Assembly: GCF_000147335.1 (NCBI RefSeq)
Contig: NC_014501.1
Location: 1,178,001-1,242,000 of the forward strand
Source: Gloeothece verrucosa PCC 7822
Lineage (GTDB): Bacteria; Cyanobacteriota; Cyanobacteriia; Cyanobacteriales; Microcystaceae
Direction of reading: 5' to 3'
Length of the DNA stretch: 64,000 bases
Below the pieces are notes generated by a model, which was not told the DNA's origin, ran no database searches, and worked only from the letters and a program-made list of their open reading frames with translations. Of the stretch, positions 44,643-53,842 are shown piece by piece. Each line of letters begins with the position of its first letter. Position 1 is the first letter of the stretch. Both the position numbers and the translations under genes were made by a program.

Positions 44643-45584
44643 TTACTCGTACTTTTCTTTAAAGCGATTAGAAATCCAGTAACTCACAATATTTAAAACT
44701 AGAGTGAGTAGAAACAAAACAGCCCCGACAGCATATAAAGTCTTATAATTGAGGCTACCTCGGGGACTATCTCCCCCAGAAATTTGCGCCATATAAGCGG
44801 TCATTGTTTGGACTGACTCTGCAAGATTAATGGTTAATCTGGGTTGTTGTCCGGCAGCGATCAGCACAGTCATGGTTTCACCCACAGCGCGAGAAATTCC
44901 TAAGATAATTGAAGCCGCAATACCCGAAAGAGCGGCAGGAAGAATTACTGTAAAAATTGTTTCCAGTTTAGTTACACCCAAAGCATAAGAACCTTCTCGT
45001 AAAGAACGAGGAACAGCGCGAATGGCATCTAAACTGATCGAACCTACAGTCGGGGTAATCATAATTCCCATCATTAACCCTGCACTTAAAGCATTGAAAA
45101 TTTCTACAGGAATAATAAACCGTAGCAAGGGGGTAACAAATAATAAGGCAAAATACCCATAAACAACGGTAGGAATTCCCGCTAAAAGTTCCACCGCAGG
45201 ACGTAAAATAGCCGCCGTTTTAGGTTTAGCATATTCGGCTAAATAAATCGCCGAGGATAACCCTAAAGGAATAGCGACAAACATGGCTATCGCTGTGGTT
45301 AAAAACGTCCCATTAATCAGAGGCCATATTCCAAAATGTTTTTGAGCAAAAAGCGGTGTCCACTTAGTATCTAGGAAAAACTGAGCCAAAGTAACTTCTT
45401 GAAAAAACTGAAAAGTTACCTGAAAGATAATAAAGACTATCCCAAAAGTCGTAAACACCGAAACCAAAGCACAAAGAAACAAAATTACCGCAACAATTTT
45501 GTCTTGGATATCGTCTGATAGCTTGTGGTCTAAGGAATCCCTAGATTGTCCCCAAAAATTATCTTGAGAATTTGTGATTTGCAT
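44643..45584 (-). CDS. pstC: Phosphate ABC transporter, permease
   Basis: A 313-residue inner-membrane permease with six spans. Family marks: PLINGTFLTTAIAMFVAIPL, SAIYLAEYAKP, ELLAGIPTVVYGYFALLFV and the EAA loop LDAIRAVPRSLREGSYALGV. It forms the channel with PstA. It lies 29 bases behind pstS. Confidence 0.95.
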   Translation of the reverse strand: MQITNSQDNFWGQSRDSLDHKLSDDIQDKIVAVILFLCALVSVFTTFGIVFIIFQVTFQFFQEVTLAQFFLDTKWTPLFAQKHFGIWPLINGTFLTTAIAMFVAIPLGLSSAIYLAEYAKPKTAAILRPAVELLAGIPTVVYGYFALLFVTPLLRFIIPVEIFNALSAGLMMGIMITPTVGSISLDAIRAVPRSLREGSYALGVTKLETIFTVILPAALSGIAASIILGISRAVGETMTVLIAAGQQPRLTINLAESVQTMTAYMAQISGGDSPRGSLNYKTLYAVGAVLFLLTLVLNIVSYWISNRFKEKYE

Positions 45585-45613
45585 AATTTAACTTAACAGA
45601 GATTGACAGTTTT

Positions 45614-46615
45614 TTAGATAAAATTCGTGATCGGTTCACCGGGTTTAGCTTTTTTAAATTTAGTTCCCGTTTCCCCGGTTGCCAATTTGTTGATGACCTT
45701 ACTATAAGCTTCATCCGGTAGAGGAACATAACCGACACTATCCACCCATTTCCAAGAATTTCTCAGATAAAAATCTAAAAATTCTCTCAGGGATGCTTTG
45801 CCATCTAAAGCTTTTTTATTGACATAGATAAAGAGAGGACGAGACAATGGGTTATAAATGTTTTTGATCACATTGTCCACAGGAACCGGTTTTTGACACT
45901 TACCATCAGGGCCTTCGATAGCTACTAAATTGAGTTTGTCTTGGTTTTGCAAGTAATAAGATAACCCGACATAGCCTAACGCTGAAGTATCCCCGGCCAC
46001 CCCTTGAACCAGTAAATTTTGATTATGACTAGGACTGTAATCTGTGCGGCTATTTTTAGCTTTTCCGGTAATTGCTTGAGTAAAATAATCAAAGGTTCCT
46101 GTATCAGAAGCGGGAGCATAAAGCTTGAGTGGTTCATCAGGAAAATTGGGATTAATTTGATTCCAACTTAATACCTTTTCATCCGCTTTAGCGTTCCACA
46201 TTTTGGCGAGTTCTTTAATCGTCAGACATTTAGCAAAGTCATTTTTCCGATTGACGATCACCGCAATTCCGTCTAAAGCGATCGGCAATTCAATAAATTC
46301 CACACCGTTCTTTTTGCATCTTTCAATTTCTTCTTCTTTAATGGTACGAGAAGCCCCAACAATATCAAGGTCCCCCGCACAAAATTTACTAAATCCTCCT
46401 CCTGTACCACTTGAAGCCACGCTAATTTGAGCTTCGGGGTTAAGTTTGCCATATTCTTCGGCAACGGCTAAAGAAATGGGAAACCCTACTGCCGCACCAT
46501 CAATACTCACTTGACTTTGCTTTTGCTCGGAGCCGCTACAAGCACTTAAGCTGTAGGTAATAAACAGCAAAAAAGTTAAAAGAAAACTATTTTTAAATCG
46601 TCCTTGAAAGTTCAT
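45614..46615 (-). CDS. pstS: Phosphate-binding periplasmic lipoprotein
   Basis: A 333-residue phosphate receptor. A signal sequence ends in a lipobox-like LSAC (Cys26). Ligand-contact regions: IDGAAVGFPISLAVAEEY, SSGTGGGFSKFCAGDLDIVG and APASDTGTFDYFTQAI. The long form with SSGTGGGFxxFCAG is typical of cyanobacterial PstS. Its ATG overlaps the stop of the sulfate-binding protein gene (ATGA at 46612-46615), so translation is coupled to it. Confidence 0.93.
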   Translation of the reverse strand: MNFQGRFKNSFLLTFLLFITYSLSACSGSEQKQSQVSIDGAAVGFPISLAVAEEYGKLNPEAQISVASSGTGGGFSKFCAGDLDIVGASRTIKEEEIERCKKNGVEFIELPIALDGIAVIVNRKNDFAKCLTIKELAKMWNAKADEKVLSWNQINPNFPDEPLKLYAPASDTGTFDYFTQAITGKAKNSRTDYSPSHNQNLLVQGVAGDTSALGYVGLSYYLQNQDKLNLVAIEGPDGKCQKPVPVDNVIKNIYNPLSRPLFIYVNKKALDGKASLREFLDFYLRNSWKWVDSVGYVPLPDEAYSKVINKLATGETGTKFKKAKPGEPITNFI

Positions 46616-47706
46616 GATTTGTTAGCCCCTTGAATCTTGTCAAAAAGTCCTCCCTCTGCCAAAAAAGTCTTTTGGATATTATCCCAACCCCCTAAATCTA
46701 TGGCGGTAAATAAGGTTTGAATTTGAGGGAATTTTGCACTCACTTCCTGACTAACTAAGGGGTTAACCGGACGATATCCTAATTTAGCAAATTCTTGCTG
46801 TGCTTCTGTTGAGTAAAGAAAATCAACAAAGGCCTCTGCTACTTGCCTTGTGCTGTGCTTATCCACATATTCATCTACCACAGCTACCGCATTATCAATG
46901 GAAATGTTGACGGATGGCACCAGATAAGGCAATTTTGCCCCGGTTTTTTCCGCGAGAATGACTTCGTTTTCATAATTAATGAGAACATCTCCCTGATTAT
47001 GTTTAAAAAATAAATCACTCGCTTGCCGCGCATTGGGCAATAGAATAGGAGCGTTTTTATAAACTTTAGTGACATAATCTAAGGTGGCGGCTTCGTCTCC
47101 TCCGGTTTGCTCTACCGAACCCCAAAAAGCTAACAATTGCCAAATAGCAATCCCAGAAGTCTTCGGGTTAGCTAGAATCACTTTTACATTATCTTTGGCT
47201 AAATCTGCCCAAGTTTTGATATTTTTCGGATTCCCAGGACGGGTTACAATGGTTGCAACCGAGCGGGTAACAATGCCATTTCGAGGGGCCCGGTTTTCCC
47301 AACCTTTTCGAATTAAATTAGCTTGCTCAATTCGGTTCACATCTAAAGGAAGTGCCAGATGCACGATATCCGCTTCTTGTTTACCAGCAATAACATCAGC
47401 CGTTTGAGCTACTGAACCTCCATAACTCGGTTCAAAAATTACTCGTTGATTGTGTTCTTTTTGCCATTTTTCTTGAAATTTTGGGATGATTTGGTCATGT
47501 GCCGCTTTAGTCACTGAGTAAGAAACCAACTTGATTGTCACTTCTGGTTTATTGGCCAAACTACTTCCGGCACAAGCGGCTATTGCTATACTTAAAGCGG
47601 CACCTAGCAATAGTAAACCTACAAAATTTTTGACAGAGCGTGCTTTTAACCATCTTGTTAGCACGGATGGCCCTAAATGTTTTACTAATCCCATCTGATT
47701 AATCAT
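46612..47706 (-). CDS. sbpA: Sulfate-binding periplasmic protein
   Basis: A 364-residue receptor of the SbpA/CysP family: KLVSYSVTKAAHDQIIPKF, FEPSYGGSVAQTADVIAGK, GWENRAPRNGIVTRSVATIV and the GIAIWQLLAFWGS region. The signal sequence ends in AIAACAGSS, a lipobox-like site. The ATG at 47706 follows AAGGG; the frame also opens at a TTG seven codons upstream. It is the first gene of the pst operon and overlaps pstS by four bases. The usual partners (cysT, cysW, cysA) are absent from the window, so a sulfate receptor is being expressed with a phosphate transporter, or its ligand is not sulfate. Confidence 0.9.
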   Translation of the reverse strand: MINQMGLVKHLGPSVLTRWLKARSVKNFVGLLLLGAALSIAIAACAGSSLANKPEVTIKLVSYSVTKAAHDQIIPKFQEKWQKEHNQRVIFEPSYGGSVAQTADVIAGKQEADIVHLALPLDVNRIEQANLIRKGWENRAPRNGIVTRSVATIVTRPGNPKNIKTWADLAKDNVKVILANPKTSGIAIWQLLAFWGSVEQTGGDEAATLDYVTKVYKNAPILLPNARQASDLFFKHNQGDVLINYENEVILAEKTGAKLPYLVPSVNISIDNAVAVVDEYVDKHSTRQVAEAFVDFLYSTEAQQEFAKLGYRPVNPLVSQEVSAKFPQIQTLFTAIDLGGWDNIQKTFLAEGGLFDKIQGANKS

Positions 47707-48026
47707 CAACCCTTGTAATTGCTTCAAAGTTAAAGTTTTTGACTTAACTGAGCAAAAATTTATTAATCTACTATATTCCGACTTAGATACCGTAGATTAT
47801 AGATCATTCTAAGATTCATTGATCAATAGCACAAGAGTTTTAAACTATATTTAATCTTTTAATTGAAAAACAGATGAGCTAAAGCCGTTCTGGATTATTT
47901 TTAATGATTTTATTATCCAGAAAAATCGTTTTTATTTATGATAAAAAAAGTTGTTGACTGGCTTTTAATTTATTACTAAAAATGATTGCTTTTTGGGGTA
48001 AGATGCGTTACAAATACATCCTACAA
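47707..48026. other. Intergenic region upstream of the sbpA-pst operon
   Basis: About 320 AT-rich bases. Close to the sbpA start lies an inverted GTTAA...TTAAC pair (in AAAGTTAAAGTTTTTGACTTAACT, about 47727-47750), which loosely resembles half-sites of the cyanobacterial Pho box but lacks the direct-repeat arrangement, so it is not called. Nothing else is seen. Confidence 0.4.
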
Positions 48027-48524
48027 TTAAACAGAAACTGGAGAGAGCAAGCGGTCGGCATCGAGGATAAAAACCGTTAAAGAGTCTTGCTTATCTTTAA
48101 TAACTGTAACATGAGAAGCAATCTCAAGAGTATCTGCGCGGCGATAAGACTCAGGTAACTCTCGAATTTGGTTAATGGGGGCATCCACTAACGTCGGTGT
48201 TTCTCCCACCCAAATTCCGAAGAACTCGCCTTCAGTATTTTGAGCAAGAATTAAATAGCCTTTTGTTCCGGATAGTATAGCTTGACTTTCATGAAACAAG
48301 CGTCTGTGTAAATCGATTACGGTAATTTCTTGTTCTCCTATATGAGCAACACCAAGAAAATTCAAACCACTGCTATAGACAGGGGTATAATGGAGAACTT
48401 TTTTTACTCGCTCGATCGACAAAGCTAAATTGAGCTTTCCCACTTTAAAAATTAAGAACTTTAAGGTTTTTACCCTTTGGGACTTTTGTAACGGATTTTG
48501 ATAATTAGTAGCGTTTTTGTTCAT
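48027..48524 (-). CDS. CheW-like adaptor at the end of the phototaxis operon
   Basis: A 165-residue CheW domain protein (about residues 25-160): FLIFKVGKLNLALSIERVKK at the start, YSSGLNFLGVAHIGEQEITV and IDLHRRLF in the middle. CheW adaptors link receptors to the CheA kinase. Synechocystis pix has one CheW (PixI) before the receptors; this is an additional copy behind the kinase. It lies 61 bases behind pixL on the same strand. The gap holds ATTAGTT heptamers. Confidence 0.85.
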   Translation of the reverse strand: MNKNATNYQNPLQKSQRVKTLKFLIFKVGKLNLALSIERVKKVLHYTPVYSSGLNFLGVAHIGEQEITVIDLHRRLFHESQAILSGTKGYLILAQNTEGEFFGIWVGETPTLVDAPINQIRELPESYRRADTLEIASHVTVIKDKQDSLTVFILDADRLLSPVSV

Positions 48525-48527
48525 ATT

Positions 48528-48560
48528 AGTTATTAGTCATTAGTTATTAGTTATTAGTTA
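48528..48560. repeat. ATTAGTT heptamer repeats
   Basis: ATTAGTC, ATTAGTT, ATTAGTT, ATTAGTT with a strict 7-base period in the short gap between pixL and the cheW gene, overlapping the place where a ribosome site would be expected for the latter. Confidence 0.8.
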
Positions 48561-48585
48561 TTCGTCTTCTTCCTTTCCCTATTTC

Positions 48586-51500
48586 CTACTCCCGATTAAC
48601 GATATTGCCAACAGCCGTTAAAAACTGTTGCTCAATATAAGGCTTAGTAAAATAGGCGCTCGCTCCTAAATGGGTGGCTAATTGACGATGTTTATCACTA
48701 CTACGAGAGGTAAGCATTGCCACCGGAATCTTACTTAAGTCGGGATATCGTCGCCGTTGTCCTAAAAACTCAAACCCATTCATATTCGGCATTTCCACAT
48801 CACAAATAACTAATTGAATGTTGGTATTATGCTGTAGTTGTTCTAAAGCTTCTCGTCCATCTTTTGCCTGCATGACGCGATAACCTGCCTTTTGCAACGT
48901 TAAAGCTAGGGTGCGTCGTAAAGCCGCCGAATCATCCACCACTAAAATAGTAGGAGTCTGATTCATCACGATGGTAGAGGTTGAGTTAGCATCACTCTTT
49001 AACTTTTCAGTCTTAGGTGTAGGAGCAACATTACCCAACTCTAAAAAATGTTCTAATAAAATAATCCCATTGAGTACCGGAATCAGAGTACCATCACCCA
49101 AAATTGTACAGCCATAAGTATAAACCGGAGCCGCTACAGAACTCCCAAAAGGCTTAATAACTAATTCCTGTTCCGTCACCAGCCGGTTAACTTCTAAAGC
49201 GAATATTTGTTGTCCCCGACGCACTAATAACAAAGGCAGTCCCCAGTCGGAAGGCATCGGCACAGCATTTAACACTTTAGAAGAAAACGTTTTAGGTACA
49301 GGACAGTTATAGTCTAAAAGATTGGAAACCGGATAAATAGGAATAATTTGTTCTTCCCAATACAAAAACCGTTGCTCGCCAGATTTTTTAATCTGTTCAG
49401 GTTCAGGAATAATAATTTCTTCAATACTATCTGAAGGCAAAGCAATGGCACTAACCCCACCCTCAAGATTTTTCGTATTAATTAAACACACCAACAACTT
49501 AGCAATGGTCATTGTCAGAGGCAACCGCAAAGTAAACGTCGTCCCCACTCCCGGAATGGAACTAACGCTTACCGTACCTTTAAGAGATTGTAATTGAGAA
49601 CGAACCACATCCAATCCCACCCCTCTTCCTGACAACTGAGTGACTTTATTGGCCGTTGAAAAACCCGCCTCAAAAATCAACTCAGCCACTTGTTCATTAG
49701 ACATCACCGCCAACTGTTCAGGAGTCACAATACTCATTTTTAGGGCAGTCGCGCGAATTTTCTCGAGATTTAAACCTTTTCCATCATCCTTAAGTTCAAT
49801 AATGGTTTGGTTTCCTTGGTGATAAGCGCGAATTTCTATCACCCCCTCCGAGGGTTTTCCTTGCTCCAAGCGATTTTCAGGGGGTTCAATCCCATGATCA
49901 AAAGCATTACGTAATAGATGCAGCAGAGGATCATATAATTTCTCTAAAGCCGCCCGATCCACTAAAACCCCTGTACCCAGTAACTTTAATCGTACAGGTT
50001 TGTGATAAGTCGTAGATAAATCGCGCAAAACCCGAGGAAAACGGTTTAAAACCTCACCGAGCGGCAACATTCGCGCCCACATCAACTCATCTCTCAGGGT
50101 AGTGAGCATTTGCCGTTGTTGTTCAAGGGTTTGATTAGACCCTCGGGCAAACAACACAATATCATCCACAGATTCCTCGAGTTGTAGCATTTCCTCTAAA
50201 AGACTTTGTAGCAACGAATAAAGACCCCCATAGCGATCCATCTCCAAAGTATCAAAATCAGATTTATCGGTAATAAAAGATTCCTCTTCACCTACGACAT
50301 TGGATGCCGCATTAGTACGGGTTGACCACTCAGGAAGCCCATTAAAAGAAGGTCCGAAGCGCGAAGCATCCACCAGCATCAAATCCGAAAACTCTCTCAA
50401 CTTATTGGCCTTAGAATGAAAACGGCTAAAACGATTGAGCAACTGTCTGACTGAATTTTGAAGCTGGCTATTTTGCAGAGATAAACTATTTCGGTTAATG
50501 GCTAATTCCCCCACTAAATTATTCATACGCTCTAAACGGTTAAAATCAACCCGCACAGATAACGCAGAGGCTTCGGCTTTGGGGGCGCTAGATGAGGAAG
50601 CGGCAACAGTTGAAGACTTGACAGTGCCGGCTTTGGGGGCGGCTTTGTCTTCCTTAGCCGGTTCTAGTGGCTCCGGCGATTTCGTTAAAGATTCATTAGT
50701 CGTCTCATTTTGAGGGATAGCCGGCGGCAGTTGCTCAAAATTTTTCTCCACTAACGAGACAATTTCTTCTAATTTTTCCGCCGCTATCCTTGGATTTTTG
50801 CTGGGGTTGGGAACGAGTTCCCGACTGTGATCTTCCACCGATATTTCTGGAGTTGGCATCTCTTCTAGAGAACCAAAAACCTCATCAAGCGAAGGGCTGA
50901 TTAAGCCTGATGCTTCTAATGTTGCTCCGTTTGGCTCAACTTCTGCGCTTAGGGAACCAAAAACCTCATCAAGCGAAGGGCTGATTAAGCCTGATGCTTC
51001 TAATGTTGCTCCGTTTGGCTCAACTTCTGCGCTTAGGGAACCAAAAACCTCATCAAGCGAAGGGCTGATTAAGCCTGATGCTTCTAATGTTGCTCCGTTT
51101 GGCTCAACTTCTGCGCTTAGGGAACCAAAAACCTCATCAAGCGAAGGGCTGATTAAGCCTGATGCTTCTAATGTTACCTCGTTTGGCTCAACTTCTGGGG
51201 TTAGGGAACCAAAAACATCTTCTAACGAAGGGCTGATCAAGCCTTCCTTTGGCTCTTGTGCTGAAGTAAACGCAGGCGATGAGGAATCTTGCAGGAATTG
51301 CTCTAACTCAGGTGAAGGATTGCCGCCCGAAGTGCGATCTCCATTTAAAACTAACTCACGCCCAACTTGAAAGTTAGAGAGAGCTATCTCTCCAATTTCC
51401 ACCGCTCTTGCTGGATATCGTTCCACCGCAGCCAAAACATTCGAACAAATCGCACCCCAACCCGGTAAATTAAACAGTTCAGCAAAACCCGACAAAATTT

Positions 51501-53721
51501 CGCTGCTTGCTCTCAAGGCTTCAGCAACTTGAGCATTGTCTTGAGACTGCAAAACAGCCGCTAATTGCTCTAACTCCTGTTGGACATCTATCTCAAAAAT
51601 TGAACTAGCAATATCAATGCCCAAATCGCTACTATTGGGAATATATTCTTCTTGTCGGTTAAGGGCATCCGCTAGGAGAATTTCTAGCTGTTCAAATACC
51701 GGTTCGGCTAATAAAATTGCTTTTTCTTCATCAAAATTTCCCCGTTCAATTTGACTCATTAAAGGAGATTTTAAACAATCAAACCCCTGTTGGAGCAATA
51801 GATATAACTCCTCATTTAAAACAGCTTCATCATGATAAAGCGCTTTAAAAACCTTTTCTAAACGGTAAGCTAAACCTCTTAGCGTTTCTAAGCCAGCCAT
51901 AGCCGCACCACCTTTAATAGAATGAGCCGCCCGCTCAATTTCATGCACTTTTGGCTTAGATTTATCTTGCTGAATATCTAATAATCCTTCTTCTATAGTG
52001 GCTAATAATTCAACCGCTTCCTCAATAAAATATAGATAGGCGTGCTGTTTAAGTTCGTCTGATTCTGATTGATTGACGATAGGCTCAACCGCAAGGGGTA
52101 AGGTATTCTCTTGCTCCGTTGAACAAAAAGCCAATAATTCAGGACTTGGGCTTCCCCCAGAAGTGCGCTCACCGGCTAACACTTGCTGCCGGGCAGCCTG
52201 GAAATTCGCTAAAGCGGCGACTGAAATTGCCACTGCTTGCTCGGGATGAAGTTCTAAAGCATTAATAGCAACAGTAGCGATTTCCTCTAAACCGGGCAGA
52301 TTTAATAATTGGGCAAAGCCTTGTAACACTTCTGCGGTTGCCCGTAATTCCCCCGCAACTTCATAATTAGAAGGAGAAGCCAGAACCTCAACCAAACGCG
52401 CCAACTCTTGAGGCACATCTGTTTCAAAAACCGAAGTCATCATATCCATAGGACCAGAAGAATTCGGTAAAGATTGCTCACTAGCTTTTAGAGCATCCTC
52501 GAGAGTGGTTTGCAATTGCTCAAAAATCGGTTTAGCTTTAGCCAGCGCCGCTTCTTCATCATGAGAACCCTTTTCAATTTGTTCGATCAAAGGATTTTTC
52601 AAACAATCAAAACCGTCTAAAAGCAGGCCTTCTAACTTGGTATCAATTTCAATCTCATCCCCATACAAAGCCTTAAAGAAATCTTCTAAACCATGAGCAA
52701 TGGTTCTAATCGCTTCTAATCCAACGCTGGCTGCTCCCCCTTTGATAGAATGAGCCGCTCGCATAATGGCATGGACCGAGCTTTGTGTTTTTTCGGACCT
52801 AAGCGTTAATAATCCGGTTTCGATAATTTGTAGCAGTTCTCGGGATTCTTCGATAAAAAATCGATAAGCTTGATCTTGAAAATCATTCCCTAATCGCGGC
52901 TCAAAAGATGACTCCTGTGCATCGCTAACCAATTGAGGAGACGATTGTGTATAAGCCAGTAATTCAGGTGTTGGCTTTCCGCCGGATGTGCGATCTCCGG
53001 CTAGAACTTGTTGTCGTGCCGCGCGAAAATTCATCAGTGCCACTTGAGCAATCTCTGTCGGCTTGTCTGGATGGACCTCCAAAGCTTGCCTAATGACAGT
53101 ACCGATAGCCGCGAAACCCGGCAAATTGAATAACTGAGCAAAGCCGCTAAAGATCTCGACTGTAGCCTTTAAATCCCCAGAAATATCCGGTTTGTTGGCG
53201 GCGATGGCGGCTTCTAAATCATCTAATTGTTGTTGTACATCCACTTCAAAAATGGATTGCACCAGATCAATACCCAAATCCGCAGAAGAAGGGACATACT
53301 CCTCTTTATCCCTCAGAAAATCCCCCAAGCGAAGCAATAATTGCTCAAAAATCGGTTCAGCCTTCTCTAAAGCTTCTTCAGCATCAAACGAGCCGAATTC
53401 AATTTGGGCTTTAAGGGGATTTTTCAGGCAATCAAAGCCTTGTAGCAGCAGATCTTCTAATTCCACATCAATGATCAGCGTATCGTTATATAAAGCCTTA
53501 AAATAGTCTTCTAAACGATGAGCTAAGATTTGGATCGCCTCTAGACCCACACTAGCCGCACCCCCTTTAATCGAGTGAGCCGCTCGCATAATTTCGTGAA
53601 CTTTTGCCAAAGAATGCTCAGAGCGCAAGCTCAAAAGTCCGGTTTCTATACATTCAAGTAGCTCTGACGCTTCTTCGATAAAGAATTGATAAGATTGGTC
53701 GCGGTATGTAGAATCAAGCAT
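48586..53721 (-). CDS. pixL: CheA-type hybrid histidine kinase with three Hpt modules (PixL-like)
   Basis: A 1711-residue kinase. Three related modules of about 270 residues (1-275, 280-545, 555-820) each begin with an Hpt domain with the phospho-His in AHSIKGGAA and end with RTSGG-P-PEL. A linker (823-950) holds five 28-residue repeats (GLISPSLDEVFGSL...). Then the dimerisation helices (about 1058), HATPase (LLRNAFDHGIEPPENR about 1270; IELKDDGKGLNLEKI; LSGRGVGLDVVRS), a CheW-like regulatory domain (about 1400-1550) and a C-terminal receiver (ILVVDDSAALRRTL; CDVEMPNMNG; about 1587-1711). It should pass the signal of the receptors to PixG and PixH. Naming follows gene order in the Synechocystis pix cluster. 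Confidence 0.9.
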   Translation of the reverse strand: MLDSTYRDQSYQFFIEEASELLECIETGLLSLRSEHSLAKVHEIMRAAHSIKGGAASVGLEAIQILAHRLEDYFKALYNDTLIIDVELEDLLLQGFDCLKNPLKAQIEFGSFDAEEALEKAEPIFEQLLLRLGDFLRDKEEYVPSSADLGIDLVQSIFEVDVQQQLDDLEAAIAANKPDISGDLKATVEIFSGFAQLFNLPGFAAIGTVIRQALEVHPDKPTEIAQVALMNFRAARQQVLAGDRTSGGKPTPELLAYTQSSPQLVSDAQESSFEPRLGNDFQDQAYRFFIEESRELLQIIETGLLTLRSEKTQSSVHAIMRAAHSIKGGAASVGLEAIRTIAHGLEDFFKALYGDEIEIDTKLEGLLLDGFDCLKNPLIEQIEKGSHDEEAALAKAKPIFEQLQTTLEDALKASEQSLPNSSGPMDMMTSVFETDVPQELARLVEVLASPSNYEVAGELRATAEVLQGFAQLLNLPGLEEIATVAINALELHPEQAVAISVAALANFQAARQQVLAGERTSGGSPSPELLAFCSTEQENTLPLAVEPIVNQSESDELKQHAYLYFIEEAVELLATIEEGLLDIQQDKSKPKVHEIERAAHSIKGGAAMAGLETLRGLAYRLEKVFKALYHDEAVLNEELYLLLQQGFDCLKSPLMSQIERGNFDEEKAILLAEPVFEQLEILLADALNRQEEYIPNSSDLGIDIASSIFEIDVQQELEQLAAVLQSQDNAQVAEALRASSEILSGFAELFNLPGWGAICSNVLAAVERYPARAVEIGEIALSNFQVGRELVLNGDRTSGGNPSPELEQFLQDSSSPAFTSAQEPKEGLISPSLEDVFGSLTPEVEPNEVTLEASGLISPSLDEVFGSLSAEVEPNGATLEASGLISPSLDEVFGSLSAEVEPNGATLEASGLISPSLDEVFGSLSAEVEPNGATLEASGLISPSLDEVFGSLEEMPTPEISVEDHSRELVPNPSKNPRIAAEKLEEIVSLVEKNFEQLPPAIPQNETTNESLTKSPEPLEPAKEDKAAPKAGTVKSSTVAASSSSAPKAEASALSVRVDFNRLERMNNLVGELAINRNSLSLQNSQLQNSVRQLLNRFSRFHSKANKLREFSDLMLVDASRFGPSFNGLPEWSTRTNAASNVVGEEESFITDKSDFDTLEMDRYGGLYSLLQSLLEEMLQLEESVDDIVLFARGSNQTLEQQRQMLTTLRDELMWARMLPLGEVLNRFPRVLRDLSTTYHKPVRLKLLGTGVLVDRAALEKLYDPLLHLLRNAFDHGIEPPENRLEQGKPSEGVIEIRAYHQGNQTIIELKDDGKGLNLEKIRATALKMSIVTPEQLAVMSNEQVAELIFEAGFSTANKVTQLSGRGVGLDVVRSQLQSLKGTVSVSSIPGVGTTFTLRLPLTMTIAKLLVCLINTKNLEGGVSAIALPSDSIEEIIIPEPEQIKKSGEQRFLYWEEQIIPIYPVSNLLDYNCPVPKTFSSKVLNAVPMPSDWGLPLLLVRRGQQIFALEVNRLVTEQELVIKPFGSSVAAPVYTYGCTILGDGTLIPVLNGIILLEHFLELGNVAPTPKTEKLKSDANSTSTIVMNQTPTILVVDDSAALRRTLALTLQKAGYRVMQAKDGREALEQLQHNTNIQLVICDVEMPNMNGFEFLGQRRRYPDLSKIPVAMLTSRSSDKHRQLATHLGASAYFTKPYIEQQFLTAVGNIVNRE
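50871..51250 (-). repeat. Tandem 84-bp repeats in the pixL linker
   Basis: The segment AACCAAAAAC recurs at 50871, 50955, 51039, 51123 and 51207, exactly 84 bases apart. Units two to four are identical or nearly so; the outer ones differ. They encode the 28-residue linker repeats. Confidence 0.95.
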
Positions 53722-53814
53722 TGTCTTTATTACAGGGAATAGGAGGGCAGGTGGGGGAAAGGGTGATAGTAGCTAAATTGACTTTTGTCTCCTGTCTCCG
53801 GTTTTCTGGGGAGA

Positions 53815-53842
53815 CAACGGTTAACGGTTAGCGGTTAGCTGT
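53815..53842. repeat. CGGTTAA/CGGTTAG heptamers overlapping the end of the second receptor gene
   Basis: CGGTTAA, CGGTTAG, CGGTTAG and a degenerate fourth unit, 7-base period. The array covers the stop codon and last codons (TANR-stop) of the receptor gene. Confidence 0.8.

Noticed and set aside
47727..47750. Pho-box-like sequence upstream of the sbpA-pst operon
   Set aside because: It has an inverted GTTAA/TTAAC pair, not the spaced direct repeats of a cyanobacterial Pho box.
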